A DNA stretch of 64,000 bases from contig JADCLI010000030.1 of the NCBI GenBank assembly GCA_016803235.1, positions 1 to 64,000 on the forward strand, written 5' to 3'. Numbering within the stretch: position 1 is the stretch's first letter; each line of letters opens with the position of its first letter. Made by a program: the position numbers and the translations under genes. Below, one piece after another: positions 44,537 through 52,561 of the stretch. The notes under the pieces are model-generated. The model was not told where the DNA came from. It did no database searches and saw only the letters and a list, made by a program, of their open reading frames with translations. This DNA comes from Pimelobacter simplex (GTDB taxonomy: Bacteria; Actinomycetota; Actinomycetes; Propionibacteriales; Nocardioidaceae).

Positions 44537-45103
44537 GTGCCTCGCATCCTCGGAGAGTCGTTGAGCGACCACCGCGAGCTGATCCAGCGCCGCGTGTTCG
44601 ACGCGTTCGCCGAGCTGCTGGGCGAGGGCAGCTTCGACGCCCTCACCATGGCGGCGATCGCCGAGCGGGCCGGGATCGGGCGGACGACGATCTACCACCA
44701 CTTCCACGACAAGGAAGCCGTGCTGGTCGCCTTCGCGACCCACGAGACCGACGCCTACACCACCGAGCTGCGGGCCGCGCTCGACGACGTCGACGAGCCC
44801 GCCGACCAGCTGCGCACCTACGTCCGGCACCACCTGGCCGCGGGCGAGAAGTTCCACATGGGCCTGGGCCCGTCGCTGTACGGCGTGCTGTCCCCCGCGG
44901 CGCGGCTCGAGATCCGCGACCACGTCGTCGCCGTCGAGGACGTGCTGCGCGGCATCCTCGAGCGCGGCCGCGCCGACGGGACCTTCGGGTACGACGACAC
45001 CGACGCCACGCTGTCACTGGTCCACGCCTGCCTCAGCCCCCGGCACCTCCCGTCCGCGGCGATCGAGTCGTTCGTGCTGCGGGCGGTGGGCGCGGGGGGC
45101 TGA
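44537..45103 (+). CDS. TetR/AcrR family transcriptional regulator
   Basis: The 188-residue product has a helix-turn-helix: FDALTMAAIAERAGIGRTTIYHHFHDKEAVLVAF at about residues 35-68. The C-terminal half is helical and would bind a ligand. GTG at 44537 has TAGGGT six bases upstream (leaderless). It starts nine bases after the WYL gene and is not divergent from any gene, so its target is not obvious; the convergent neighbour is the first heme locus gene. Confidence 0.88.
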   Translation: MPRILGESLSDHRELIQRRVFDAFAELLGEGSFDALTMAAIAERAGIGRTTIYHHFHDKEAVLVAFATHETDAYTTELRAALDDVDEPADQLRTYVRHHLAAGEKFHMGLGPSLYGVLSPAARLEIRDHVVAVEDVLRGILERGRADGTFGYDDTDATLSLVHACLSPRHLPSAAIESFVLRAVGAGG

Positions 45104-45112
45104 GACCGGGCG

Positions 45113-46477
45113 CTACTTCCTGACCCTGACCTTCACGGTGGCACTCGCGGCCTGGTGGACCTGGTCGCCGAGGTAGGTGACCTCGAGCGAACGCCTGCCC
45201 TTGGCCGACCTCGGGAGCCTCACGGTCGCCGTACCGTCGGCCGCGAGGGCGAGGGTCGTGACGAGCTTGACCTTCTTGCCCTTGAGCCGGCCGCCCTTGT
45301 AGACGACGCTGACCCGCCCGGTCGCGGCGTACTTCCCACCGACCACGGCGATCGTGACCGCACCCTTCTTCTTGCTGGTCGGCTTCTTCGTGACGGTCGC
45401 GGTGGCGGCCGTCGCCGAGGGGTAGCCGAGCTTGCTCCAGTCGATGCTCACCGGGGTCTCGGTGTCCTGGCTGGTCGTGGAGTGGGTGTGCGCCTGCCAG
45501 GTGTACACGGCGTACTTCACGCGGGGGTCGAGCTTGTCGGCCGGGGCGCTCAGGTCGAGGTCGATCGAGCCGCCGGCGAGTGCGGCGGCCGGCAGGTAGC
45601 TGGCCGCGGCGAACGCGCCCTGCTGCGAGAGGCTGCTGACGTCGGGCAGGCCGCCGGCCGGTGCGAGGCCCACGTAGAGGCCGGCGTCGCCGGGCTTGGT
45701 GACACCGCGGAACCCGGAGCCGGTGACCTCGACGGTGACCCCCTGCGCCGTCGTCGTCGAGGTGGCCTCGACGGTCGGGGCGGGCTGCTCCACGACGAAG
45801 GCCGCCGGGGCCTTCTTGACGTCCGAGCCCGAGCCGGACGCGTAGAAGTGACCGCGGAGAGAGGACGGCAGGTGCGCGAGGAGGGCGGTGTCCCAGGACT
45901 TGCCGTCGACCGGCTTGCCCGCGCCGATGCCGAGATCGGCCGACTCCTGGCCCTCGGGCAGCACTCCGGCCCAGCGCGGGGTCGCGGTCAGCGTGTTGGT
46001 GGCGCCGCTGCGGCCCCAGGTACCGGTCGTGGCGTCGTACGTCGTGAGCTCGACCCGGGTCGCGGCGGACACCACCGAGCCGCCGACCTCCGCGGTGACC
46101 TCCGCGGTGATGACGCTGGCCGCGCCGTCGATGGTGACGATCGGGTCGGCGATGGTGATCGCGTACGCGGCCGTCGGGGACCCCGGCGGGAAGAACGCGC
46201 CGGACACCGAGCCCTCGAAGGCCACCTGCTCGACCCCGCCGACGGTGCTGCTGACCCCGCCGGGGAAGGTGACGACGCCATCGGCGCTCTCGGTGGCGCC
46301 GTCCGCGTAGGTGTGGGTGGCGAGGTGGTCGTCGAACTGCTGCGAGACCTCCCACCGCAGGCTCAGCGGGGGCGGCGCGGCCTGGGCGGGTGCGCCCGGG
46401 ACGAGCGCGAGGCCGGCGACGGCGACGCCGACGGTCGTGAGCGCGGCGAAGGAGCGCCGGGTCGGTCGGATGGACAT
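45113..46477 (-). CDS. Secreted HtaA-like protein of the heme locus
   Basis: The 454-residue product has a signal peptide (SFAALTTVGVAVAGLALVPGAPAQA). Residues ~35-180 fit an HtaA/CR-type heme-binding domain (LSLRWEVSQQFDDHLATHTYADGATESADGVVTFPGG, AYAITIADPIVTIDG). A second beta domain follows (GSGFRGVTKPGDAGLYVGLAP), then a Lys-rich Ig-like region (VTKKPTSKKKGAVTIAVVGGKYAATGRVSVVY) that ends the protein without a membrane helix. It probably binds heme or hemoprotein outside the cell. It is the most distal gene after hmuTUV. The heme assignment rests on context plus the domain pattern. Confidence 0.75.
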   Translation of the reverse strand: MSIRPTRRSFAALTTVGVAVAGLALVPGAPAQAAPPPLSLRWEVSQQFDDHLATHTYADGATESADGVVTFPGGVSSTVGGVEQVAFEGSVSGAFFPPGSPTAAYAITIADPIVTIDGAASVITAEVTAEVGGSVVSAATRVELTTYDATTGTWGRSGATNTLTATPRWAGVLPEGQESADLGIGAGKPVDGKSWDTALLAHLPSSLRGHFYASGSGSDVKKAPAAFVVEQPAPTVEATSTTTAQGVTVEVTGSGFRGVTKPGDAGLYVGLAPAGGLPDVSSLSQQGAFAAASYLPAAALAGGSIDLDLSAPADKLDPRVKYAVYTWQAHTHSTTSQDTETPVSIDWSKLGYPSATAATATVTKKPTSKKKGAVTIAVVGGKYAATGRVSVVYKGGRLKGKKVKLVTTLALAADGTATVRLPRSAKGRRSLEVTYLGDQVHQAASATVKVRVRK

Positions 46478-46527
46478 GGGTGTTCCCTTCTGTGGTGGTC
46501 CCGAGACGGACACGCAGGCGGCACTGC

Positions 46528-47769
46528 TCAGCGCAGGCCGCGGACGGGTGGGGGTACGACGAGCGCGGCCGCGGCCACGAGGAGCAGCGCGCCGCCGCCC
46601 CACCAGGGCCAGGAGCGGGCTCCGCGCGTCGTCGTGGGCGGGGTGCTCCCCGACGCGAGCCGCAGGTCGGTGGCCGGCCGGGCGAGCAGCGCCTCGTCGG
46701 CCACCGGAGCCGCCGCTGGGGGCGGCGCGACGACGGTGGGCGCGGAGGCCGGCACCGGCCCGTCGGCCCTGGCCGTGGCCGTGGCCGGCGGCGGCGGTGC
46801 GTTGTTGTGGACCTTCGGCGGCGTGCTGGTCGCCACGGTCGGGGTCGGCACGACGGCCCGGTCCGCGTCGAACGCGACGGTGAGCGGGGCCGCGACCTTG
46901 GAGGGGTCGGCGGCGCCGCCGCTGGAGTACCAGAAGGCGGCGGTCCCGAGCGGCTCCATGAACGCGACCCACGACTGCGGGAACGCGCCCCAGTGCGGGC
47001 CGGTGCGCACCTGCGCGCCGGCCGTGAGGTCGACGGTGACTCCGCGGTAGGCCGGGTCGACGGAGAAGCCGTCCGTGCCCAGGGCGACCTGCGGCAGGGT
47101 CGCGACGCTCACCCGGGCCGGCGGGACGGCGACCCACCGGGTCGGGTCGTCCTGGGCCGAGCCGAAACCGCTCAGCGTCGCCGTGACGGTGCCGCGGCCG
47201 TCGGCGACCTCGAGCACCGGGTCGCTGAGGTAGAAGAAGGAGAGGCCCGAGTAGAAGACGACGGTGGCGCTGCCCTGCCAGGCGATCCGGGCGGTCCCGG
47301 CTGCCCGGTCGAGGGTGCCGGTGCCCTTGGCGAAGACGAGCTGGTGGTTGCTCGACGTGCCGATCCGAAGGGCGGCGCCGGCGCTGTCGGTCCGCAGCCC
47401 GGCCCAGGTGGCGTCCCGCCAAGCGGCGGCGTCCGCGTCCCACTTCTCGACCTCGACGTCACCCACCCGCTGCTGCCACTGGGACTCGGGCACCTGCTGG
47501 CCGCCCTGGCCCGGGTCGGGGATCCGTCCCGCGACGAGGAAGTTGTAGGTGCCGGGGTTGTACGCCGCCGTGTTCGCCTCCGCGCTCACGCCCCACCGCA
47601 GCACGGCGTCGGTGAGCGGCTCGGTCGTCGGCTCGGTCGTCGGCTCGGTGGTGACCGGACCGGTGGGCGCCTCCTCCGCCCGCGCCGGCGTGACGACCAG
47701 CGTGGCGAGCGCGACCAGCCAGGCGACCAGCCCGGTCGCGGCGAGGACCACGGCGAGCGGCCTACGCAC
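46528..47769 (-). CDS. Membrane-anchored HtaA-like heme-binding protein
   Basis: The 413-residue product has a signal peptide (PLAVVLAATGLVAWLVALATLVVTPARA), then an HtaA domain over about residues 45-260: LRWGVSAEANTAAYNPGTYNFLVAG, LVFAKGTGTLDRAAGTARIAWQGSATVVFYSGLSFFYLSDPVLEVADGRGTVTATLSGFGS and WGAFPQSWVAFMEPLGTAAFWYSSGG. A Pro/Ala-rich linker and one C-terminal membrane helix (WWGGGALLLVAAAALVV) follow. It may capture heme at the surface and pass it to HmuT. GTG at 47769 overlaps the upstream gene by eight bases. Confidence 0.82.
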   Translation of the reverse strand: MRRPLAVVLAATGLVAWLVALATLVVTPARAEEAPTGPVTTEPTTEPTTEPLTDAVLRWGVSAEANTAAYNPGTYNFLVAGRIPDPGQGGQQVPESQWQQRVGDVEVEKWDADAAAWRDATWAGLRTDSAGAALRIGTSSNHQLVFAKGTGTLDRAAGTARIAWQGSATVVFYSGLSFFYLSDPVLEVADGRGTVTATLSGFGSAQDDPTRWVAVPPARVSVATLPQVALGTDGFSVDPAYRGVTVDLTAGAQVRTGPHWGAFPQSWVAFMEPLGTAAFWYSSGGAADPSKVAAPLTVAFDADRAVVPTPTVATSTPPKVHNNAPPPPATATARADGPVPASAPTVVAPPPAAAPVADEALLARPATDLRLASGSTPPTTTRGARSWPWWGGGALLLVAAAALVVPPPVRGLR

Positions 47770-48838
47770 GGGAGCCCCCGCGGCGACGGGCCAGGACGAG
47801 GCGGGCGAGCGCGCCGGCCAGCACGACTCCGGCCGCGACGAAGAACCCGATCCCCCAGCGGTCGGCGGCGCTCTCCTCCCGGACCGGCGCCGCGGCCGCG
47901 GCCGCCGGCTCGTCGCCGGCGGCGATCGCGAACCGCACGATCGGCTCCTGGTCGCCGACGAGGCCGTACAGCCGCAGCTCGTGCGTGCCACCGGAGACGT
48001 CGAGGGGCAGCGTGACCACGCCGGTGACCTGGCCCTGTGCCCCGACGAGGAAGGGCCCGGCCGCGGCGACCCCGTCGTCGAGGACGGCCGAGACCTGGGC
48101 CCCGGGCGTCAGTCCGCTGGCCGTGAAGGACAACACCCGACCGGCGACGGCCGAGGGCCGGTCGACGCTGAGCACCGGCGCGGTCGCCGCCTGCGGCGCC
48201 GCCGCCGGGTCCGGGACGACGGCGCCGGGCGTCGCCGTCTCCTCCTCGGCGGGAGCCCCGGCGGACGGGGTGTCCTGGCCGGCGTACAGGTCCTTGACGG
48301 TGACCGGGGTGAAGGTCTCGTTGGCGGCGTTGGTGACGCCGTGCGCACCGACGGTGATGATGCCGCAGCGGACCTTGCGGCAGTCGACGGTCCGGGTGCC
48401 GCCGTCGCGGTCGACGGCCTGGAAGGTCGCGCCGGGGACCGTGATCGTCGTGGACCAGCGTCCGGCGGCGGACACGGTGCCGCCGTTGGCGGACGCTGCG
48501 GTGTCGGAGCCCGGGAAGGCGACGTACTTCTGGTGGCCGGCGTTGGCCTGGCTCTCGCTGTCGGGGACGTAGAAGTAGTCCTTGCCGGTGACGCCACCCT
48601 TGCTGGGCCGCCAGTTGCCGGACACGGTGCCGAAGAAGACGTAGATGCCGCCGTGGCCGCCCCGGACCGACTGGAAGCCGGTGCCGCCGACCTCCAGCGT
48701 CGTGGCGTAGGTCGGGTCGATGACGGCGCCGCCGCGGTCGCTGCTGATCGAGACCCGGGCCTGCGCGTGGGCCGCGGGGACGGGCGCCACGAGTGCGGTG
48801 AGCACGCCGAGCAGCACGAGGGTGGACCGGGTCAGCAT
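47762..48838 (-). CDS. Membrane-anchored heme-locus surface protein
   Basis: The 358-residue product has a signal peptide (STLVLLGVLTALVAPVPAAHA), a beta-rich extracellular domain with GGTGFQSVRGGHGGIYVFFGTVSGNW, GHQKYVAFPGSD and a Cys pair in VDCRKVRCGIITVGAHG, a second Ig-like domain, and a C-terminal membrane helix (WGIGFFVAAGVVLAGALARLVL) with a basic tail. It resembles the linked domains of neighbouring HtaA-type proteins but lacks a clear HtaA block. Coupling to hmuV by a 7-base overlap suggests a role in heme binding or relay. Confidence 0.72.
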   Translation of the reverse strand: MLTRSTLVLLGVLTALVAPVPAAHAQARVSISSDRGGAVIDPTYATTLEVGGTGFQSVRGGHGGIYVFFGTVSGNWRPSKGGVTGKDYFYVPDSESQANAGHQKYVAFPGSDTAASANGGTVSAAGRWSTTITVPGATFQAVDRDGGTRTVDCRKVRCGIITVGAHGVTNAANETFTPVTVKDLYAGQDTPSAGAPAEEETATPGAVVPDPAAAPQAATAPVLSVDRPSAVAGRVLSFTASGLTPGAQVSAVLDDGVAAAGPFLVGAQGQVTGVVTLPLDVSGGTHELRLYGLVGDQEPIVRFAIAAGDEPAAAAAAPVREESAADRWGIGFFVAAGVVLAGALARLVLARRRGGSRA

Positions 48839-49608
48839 CGTGCCTCCTGGACGGCTCGGACAGGAACGACGACCGGGGTGCCGTCGTGGTCGAGCACCCG
48901 CACCGGGTGCTGGTAGACCTCGCCGAGCAGCTCCTCGGTGAGCACGTCGCGGGGTGCGCCGACCGCGCGCACCCGGCCGTCGGCGATGACGCAGATCCGG
49001 TCGGCGTAGGCGGCGGCGAGGGACAGGTCGTGCAGCACGACGACGACCGCGGCGCCCTCGGCGGCGACCGCGCGAGCGACCCCGAGGACCGCCTCCTGGT
49101 GCCGGATGTCGAGGGCGGCGGTGGGCTCGTCCAGCAGCAGCACCGGCGTCTCCTGGGCCAGCGCCCGGGCAAAGGAGGTGCGGGCCTGCTCACCGCCGGA
49201 CAGCGTCGGGAAGGTGCGCTCGGCGAGGCGGTCGACGTCGGTGCGTGCCATCGCGGCGGCGACGACCTCGTCGTCGGCGGCCGCACGCATCGTCCGGTGC
49301 CACGGCGAGCGGCCCATCGCGACGACGTCGCGGACCCGGAACCCGAAGGCCAGGCCCTGCTGCTGGAGCTGCACCGCGCGCTGCTGCGCGGCCTCCCGGG
49401 CGGCGTACGACGCCAACGGCCGCCCCGTGAGCCGGACCTCCCCGGCACCGGGCCGGACGTCCCCGGCCAGGACGCCGAGGAGGGTCGACTTGCCGGCGCC
49501 GTTGGGGCCGACGAGCGCGACCAGCTCGCCCGGCTCGACGGCGAGGTCGACGCCGTCGAGGACGACCTTGTCGCCGAGGGTGACGTGGATGTCGCGGGCC
49601 TCGATCAT
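48832..49608 (-). CDS. hmuV: Heme ABC transporter ATP-binding protein
   Basis: The 258-residue product is the ATPase of a FecCD-type importer: Walker A GPNGAGKST, Q-loop VQLQQQGLAFGFRVRDVVAMGR, signature LSGGEQARTSFARAL, Walker B VLLLDEPTAALDIRHQ and H-loop VVLHDLSLAAAYAD. It powers heme uptake by HmuU with the binding protein HmuT. ATG overlaps the hmuU stop (ATGA). Confidence 0.92.
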   Translation of the reverse strand: MIEARDIHVTLGDKVVLDGVDLAVEPGELVALVGPNGAGKSTLLGVLAGDVRPGAGEVRLTGRPLASYAAREAAQQRAVQLQQQGLAFGFRVRDVVAMGRSPWHRTMRAAADDEVVAAAMARTDVDRLAERTFPTLSGGEQARTSFARALAQETPVLLLDEPTAALDIRHQEAVLGVARAVAAEGAAVVVVLHDLSLAAAYADRICVIADGRVRAVGAPRDVLTEELLGEVYQHPVRVLDHDGTPVVVPVRAVQEARC

Positions 49609-50630
49609 GCCCAGCCTCCTGCGGTGCGGCGGGACCGGCGGATCAACCAGAAGAAGAAGGGACCGCCGACGAGGGAGGTGAGCATGCCGATCGGGAGGTC
49701 GGCGTTGTCGATGGCGGTGCGGGCCCACAGGTCGGCGAAGGTCAGCAGCACCGCGCCACCCAGCGCGCTGGCGGGGACGAGGAGCAGGTGCCCGGGGCCG
49801 GCGACCATCCGCACCAGGTGCGGCACGACCAGCCCGACGAACGCGATGATGCCGCAGAAGGAGACGGCGGCCGCGGTGAGCAGCGCGACGACCACGATGG
49901 CCGCGAGCCGGAGCCGCTCGACGTCGACGCCGACGTGGAAGGCGGCCCGGTCGCCCAGGGCCAGCAGGTCCAGCCGGCGCGCCAGGACGAGCGCGGCCGC
50001 GATCCCGGTCGCGGTGAGCGGGGCGACGACCGCGACCGCTGCCCAGCGGGTGCCGTTGAGGCTGCCGAGGGTCCAGAACACGATCTCCTCGCGGGCCTGC
50101 TGGTCGCCGAGGAACATCAAGAACGCGAGTGCGGCGCTGGTCATCGCGTTGAGCGCGATGCCGGTGAGGACGAGGGTGACGACCTCGGTGCGGCCGCCGT
50201 CGCGGGAGAGCAGGTAGACGAGCAGGGTCGCGGCGAGGCCACCGAGGAAGGCGGCCACGGCGATGGTCCACGAGCCGAGCACGGCGACGTCGAAGACGAT
50301 GACGCTGCCGGCGGCGACCGCGGCACCCGACGACACGCCGACGACGGCGGGCTCGGCGAGCGGGTTGCCGAAGATGCCCTGCATGACGGCACCGGCGGTG
50401 GCGAGAGCGGCGCCGACCAGCGCGGCGAGGACGACGCGCGGGAAGCGGACGTCCCACAGGGTGTCCTCGGCGCGCGGATGGGTAGGCAGCGGGCCGAGGT
50501 CGAGCCCGAACCGGTGCAGCACCGAGCCGAGCACCTCCAGCGGCGGCACGTGCATCTGCCCCTGCCCGGCGCCCACGACGAGCGCGACGAGGAGCAGGCC
50601 GCCGAGCACCGCGAGCAGGCCACCCTTCAC
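49605..50630 (-). CDS. hmuU: Heme ABC transporter permease (FecCD family)
   Basis: The 341-residue product has about nine to ten membrane helices in the FecCD fold. Typical blocks are WDVRFPRVVLAALVGAALATAGAVMQGIFGNPLAEPAVVGVSSGAAVAA, SLNGTRWAAV, SFCGIIAFVGLVVPHLVRMVAGPGH and NADLPIGMLTSLVGGPFFFWLIRR. GTG overlaps the hmuT stop (GTGA). It forms the channel of the heme importer. Confidence 0.93.
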   Translation of the reverse strand: MKGGLLAVLGGLLLVALVVGAGQGQMHVPPLEVLGSVLHRFGLDLGPLPTHPRAEDTLWDVRFPRVVLAALVGAALATAGAVMQGIFGNPLAEPAVVGVSSGAAVAAGSVIVFDVAVLGSWTIAVAAFLGGLAATLLVYLLSRDGGRTEVVTLVLTGIALNAMTSAALAFLMFLGDQQAREEIVFWTLGSLNGTRWAAVAVVAPLTATGIAAALVLARRLDLLALGDRAAFHVGVDVERLRLAAIVVVALLTAAAVSFCGIIAFVGLVVPHLVRMVAGPGHLLLVPASALGGAVLLTFADLWARTAIDNADLPIGMLTSLVGGPFFFWLIRRSRRTAGGWA

Positions 50631-51754
50631 GAGACCGACCCCGGGGCGTAGACCGCGACCGCGAGCGCGTTGAGGACCTCCGCGGTCTGCGGGCCGAAGC
50701 CGAGGATCTGCGAGTCCTCCATGTCGACGAACCGCTCGTGCTCCCCCGCCGGGGTGTTCGCCAGGGCGGGCAGCCGCTCGAGCAGGCCGGCGACGCCGTC
50801 GACCGAGTCGAGGCCGCCGCTCATCATCAGCACCAGGTCCGGTTGGGCGGCGACGATCGCCTCGTCGGTGACGGGCTTCATCCCGTCCCAGCCGATCTCC
50901 TCGGCGACGTCGTACAGCCCGAGCGCGTCGATCAGCCCGTCGGCGCCGGAGTCCTCGCCGAACAGGTAGTAGACGCCGGACTGGCCGCGGACGTAGAGGA
51001 ACAGCGTGCGCAGCCGGTCGGTCTCCTCGGCCGGTACGACGTCGGCGAGCGCCCCCCGCACCTCGGCGACCTCGGCCGCCGTCCGCTCCACCAGCGCCTT
51101 GCCCGCGTCGGGCACGCCGAGCGCCGTGGCGACCTGCGTGGTCAGCTCGGCGACGTTGTCGAGGCCGCGATGGCCGTCCACCACGACGACCGGGATGCCG
51201 GCGTCGCGCATCTGCAGGACCACGTTCCACGGCCCGAGGGAGGTGTCGGTGAGGATCACCGTCGGGTCCAGCTCGAGGATCGCCTCGGCCGCGAGGTCGT
51301 GCCCGTTCTGGGTGACCAGCGGCAGGTCGGCGGCCTCGTCGAACTGGGTCGAGATGTCGCGTCCCACGACGCGGTCGCCCAGGCCGAGCTCGAAGACGGT
51401 GCGGGCGAGCGTGCCGTGGACGTCGAGGGCCAGCACCCGGCTGGCGTCCTCCACTGTGACCGACGTGCCCTGCGCGTCGGTCACCGTGACCGGCAGCTCC
51501 GGCGCCGGCTCGGCGACCGGGTCGACCGTCTCGTCGGCGACGACGGCGCTGGTCGCCCCGGTCCAGTCCCGGGGGTCCGCGAGCGGCGTGACGTCGGCGA
51601 GCCGCGGCGCCGCCGTACCGCCGTCCGCTCCCCCACTGCGCTCCGTGGCCGCCGGCGAGGACAGCCCGCAGCCGGCGAGGAGGAGGGCGGCAGCGGACGC
51701 GGCGGCCAGCAGACGCCGCGGCGTGGGGACCGGCCGGACGGGGTGGGGGATCAC
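50627..51754 (-). CDS. hmuT: Heme ABC transporter substrate-binding lipoprotein
   Basis: The 375-residue product has a lipoprotein signal (LLAAASAAALLLAGCG) and a Type III periplasmic-binding fold: ASRVLALDVHGTLARTVFELGLGDRVVGRDISTQF, AAEAILELDPTVILTDTSLGP, VVVDGHRGLDNVAELTTQVA and EAIVAAQPDLVLMMSGGLDSV. It should receive heme at the outer face of the membrane and deliver it to HmuU. It heads an operon of six genes reading toward 45113. Its promoter region carries iron boxes. Confidence 0.92.
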   Translation of the reverse strand: MIPHPVRPVPTPRRLLAAASAAALLLAGCGLSSPAATERSGGADGGTAAPRLADVTPLADPRDWTGATSAVVADETVDPVAEPAPELPVTVTDAQGTSVTVEDASRVLALDVHGTLARTVFELGLGDRVVGRDISTQFDEAADLPLVTQNGHDLAAEAILELDPTVILTDTSLGPWNVVLQMRDAGIPVVVVDGHRGLDNVAELTTQVATALGVPDAGKALVERTAAEVAEVRGALADVVPAEETDRLRTLFLYVRGQSGVYYLFGEDSGADGLIDALGLYDVAEEIGWDGMKPVTDEAIVAAQPDLVLMMSGGLDSVDGVAGLLERLPALANTPAGEHERFVDMEDSQILGFGPQTAEVLNALAVAVYAPGSVS

Positions 51755-51782
51755 GCGGATGGCTCGCTCTCGGAATCAGGAG

Positions 51783-51801
51783 TTAGGTCAGCCTTATTTA
51801 G
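51783..51801. promoter_or_regulatory. DtxR/IdeR-type iron box 1
   Basis: The 19 bases beginning TTAGGTCAGCC match the actinobacterial iron-box consensus TTAGGTTAGGCTAACCTAA at 13 positions by my count. It overlaps box 2 and lies nearer hmuT (start 51754). Confidence 0.55.
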
Positions 51802-51816
51802 GCTAGGCTAAACTTG
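51798..51816. promoter_or_regulatory. DtxR/IdeR-type iron box 2
   Basis: TTAGGCTAGGCTAAACTTG matches the iron-box consensus at 15 of 19 positions by my count. It sits between hmuT and the heme oxygenase gene, so Fe(II)-loaded DtxR/IdeR could shut off both uptake and heme breakdown. Confidence 0.7.
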
Positions 51817-51895
51817 ATTGAGAGGTCTTGACAAGTTGTCAGAATCTTCTCGACAATCTGTCGAGAACGTCCCTCGACCCTCCAAGGAGCCCCCG

Positions 51896-52561
51896 GTGAC
51901 CCCGACCGAGACCGACCTCGTCCCGCTGTCGACGGCCATGCGCGAGGGCTCGCGTGCCGAGCACGAGGCGGCCGAGGGGTCCACCTTCATGGCCGAGCTG
52001 CTCGACGGCCGGCTCACCGCGGAGGCGTACGCCGACCTGCTGCTGCGCCTGCGCCGGGTCTACGCCGCCCTGGAGGAGGTCGTCGCCGAGCACCGCGACG
52101 ACCCGATCGTGGCCGCGGTCCACGACCCGGCGCTCGAGCGGCTCGCCGCGATCGACGCCGACCTCGCCCACTGGGCACCCGGCGTCGACCCGGAGAGCGT
52201 CGACTCCCCCGCCGCGGCGGCGTACGTCGCCCGGATCCGCGCCGGGGCCGCGTGGGGCGGCCTGCTCGTCGCGCACCACTACACGCGCTACCTCGGCGAC
52301 CTCTCCGGCGGCCAGGTGATCGGCCGCGTGCTCCAGCGCACCTTCGACCTGCCGGAGGGCGCGGGCGTGCGCTTCTACGACTTCCCGGAGATCACGAAGC
52401 CGAAGCCCTACAAGGACGGCTACCGCGCCCGGCTCGACGCGCTCGCCCTCTCCCCCGGCGAGGTCGAGCGCGTGGTCGACGAGGTGCGAGCCGTGTTCAG
52501 CCTCAACCAGGCGGTGTTCGAGGAGCTCGGCGGACAGATCGAGCGCTACCGCGCCGCCTGA
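51896..52561 (+). CDS. hmuO: Heme oxygenase (biliverdin-producing, HmuO type)
   Basis: The 221-residue product is an all-helical heme oxygenase that releases iron from heme taken in by the divergent hmuTUV system. The proximal heme-ligand His is in SRAEHEAAEGSTFMAELL, and the distal-helix glycines are in HHYTRYLGDLSGGQVIGRVLQRTF. The C-terminal FYDFPEITKPKPYKDGYRARLDAL block is also typical. GTG at 51896 is used because AAGGAG lies six bases upstream. An upstream in-frame ATG at 51818 would add a leader running through the iron-box promoter. Its end overlaps the convergent amidohydrolase by 16 bases. Confidence 0.94.
   Translation: MTPTETDLVPLSTAMREGSRAEHEAAEGSTFMAELLDGRLTAEAYADLLLRLRRVYAALEEVVAEHRDDPIVAAVHDPALERLAAIDADLAHWAPGVDPESVDSPAAAAYVARIRAGAAWGGLLVAHHYTRYLGDLSGGQVIGRVLQRTFDLPEGAGVRFYDFPEITKPKPYKDGYRARLDALALSPGEVERVVDEVRAVFSLNQAVFEELGGQIERYRAA

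Noticed and set aside
42500..44923. Long minus-strand extension upstream of the DrrA-like gene
   Set aside because: The part beyond 43513 is antisense to the WYL regulator and has no recognisable motif; a -10 element marks the shorter start.
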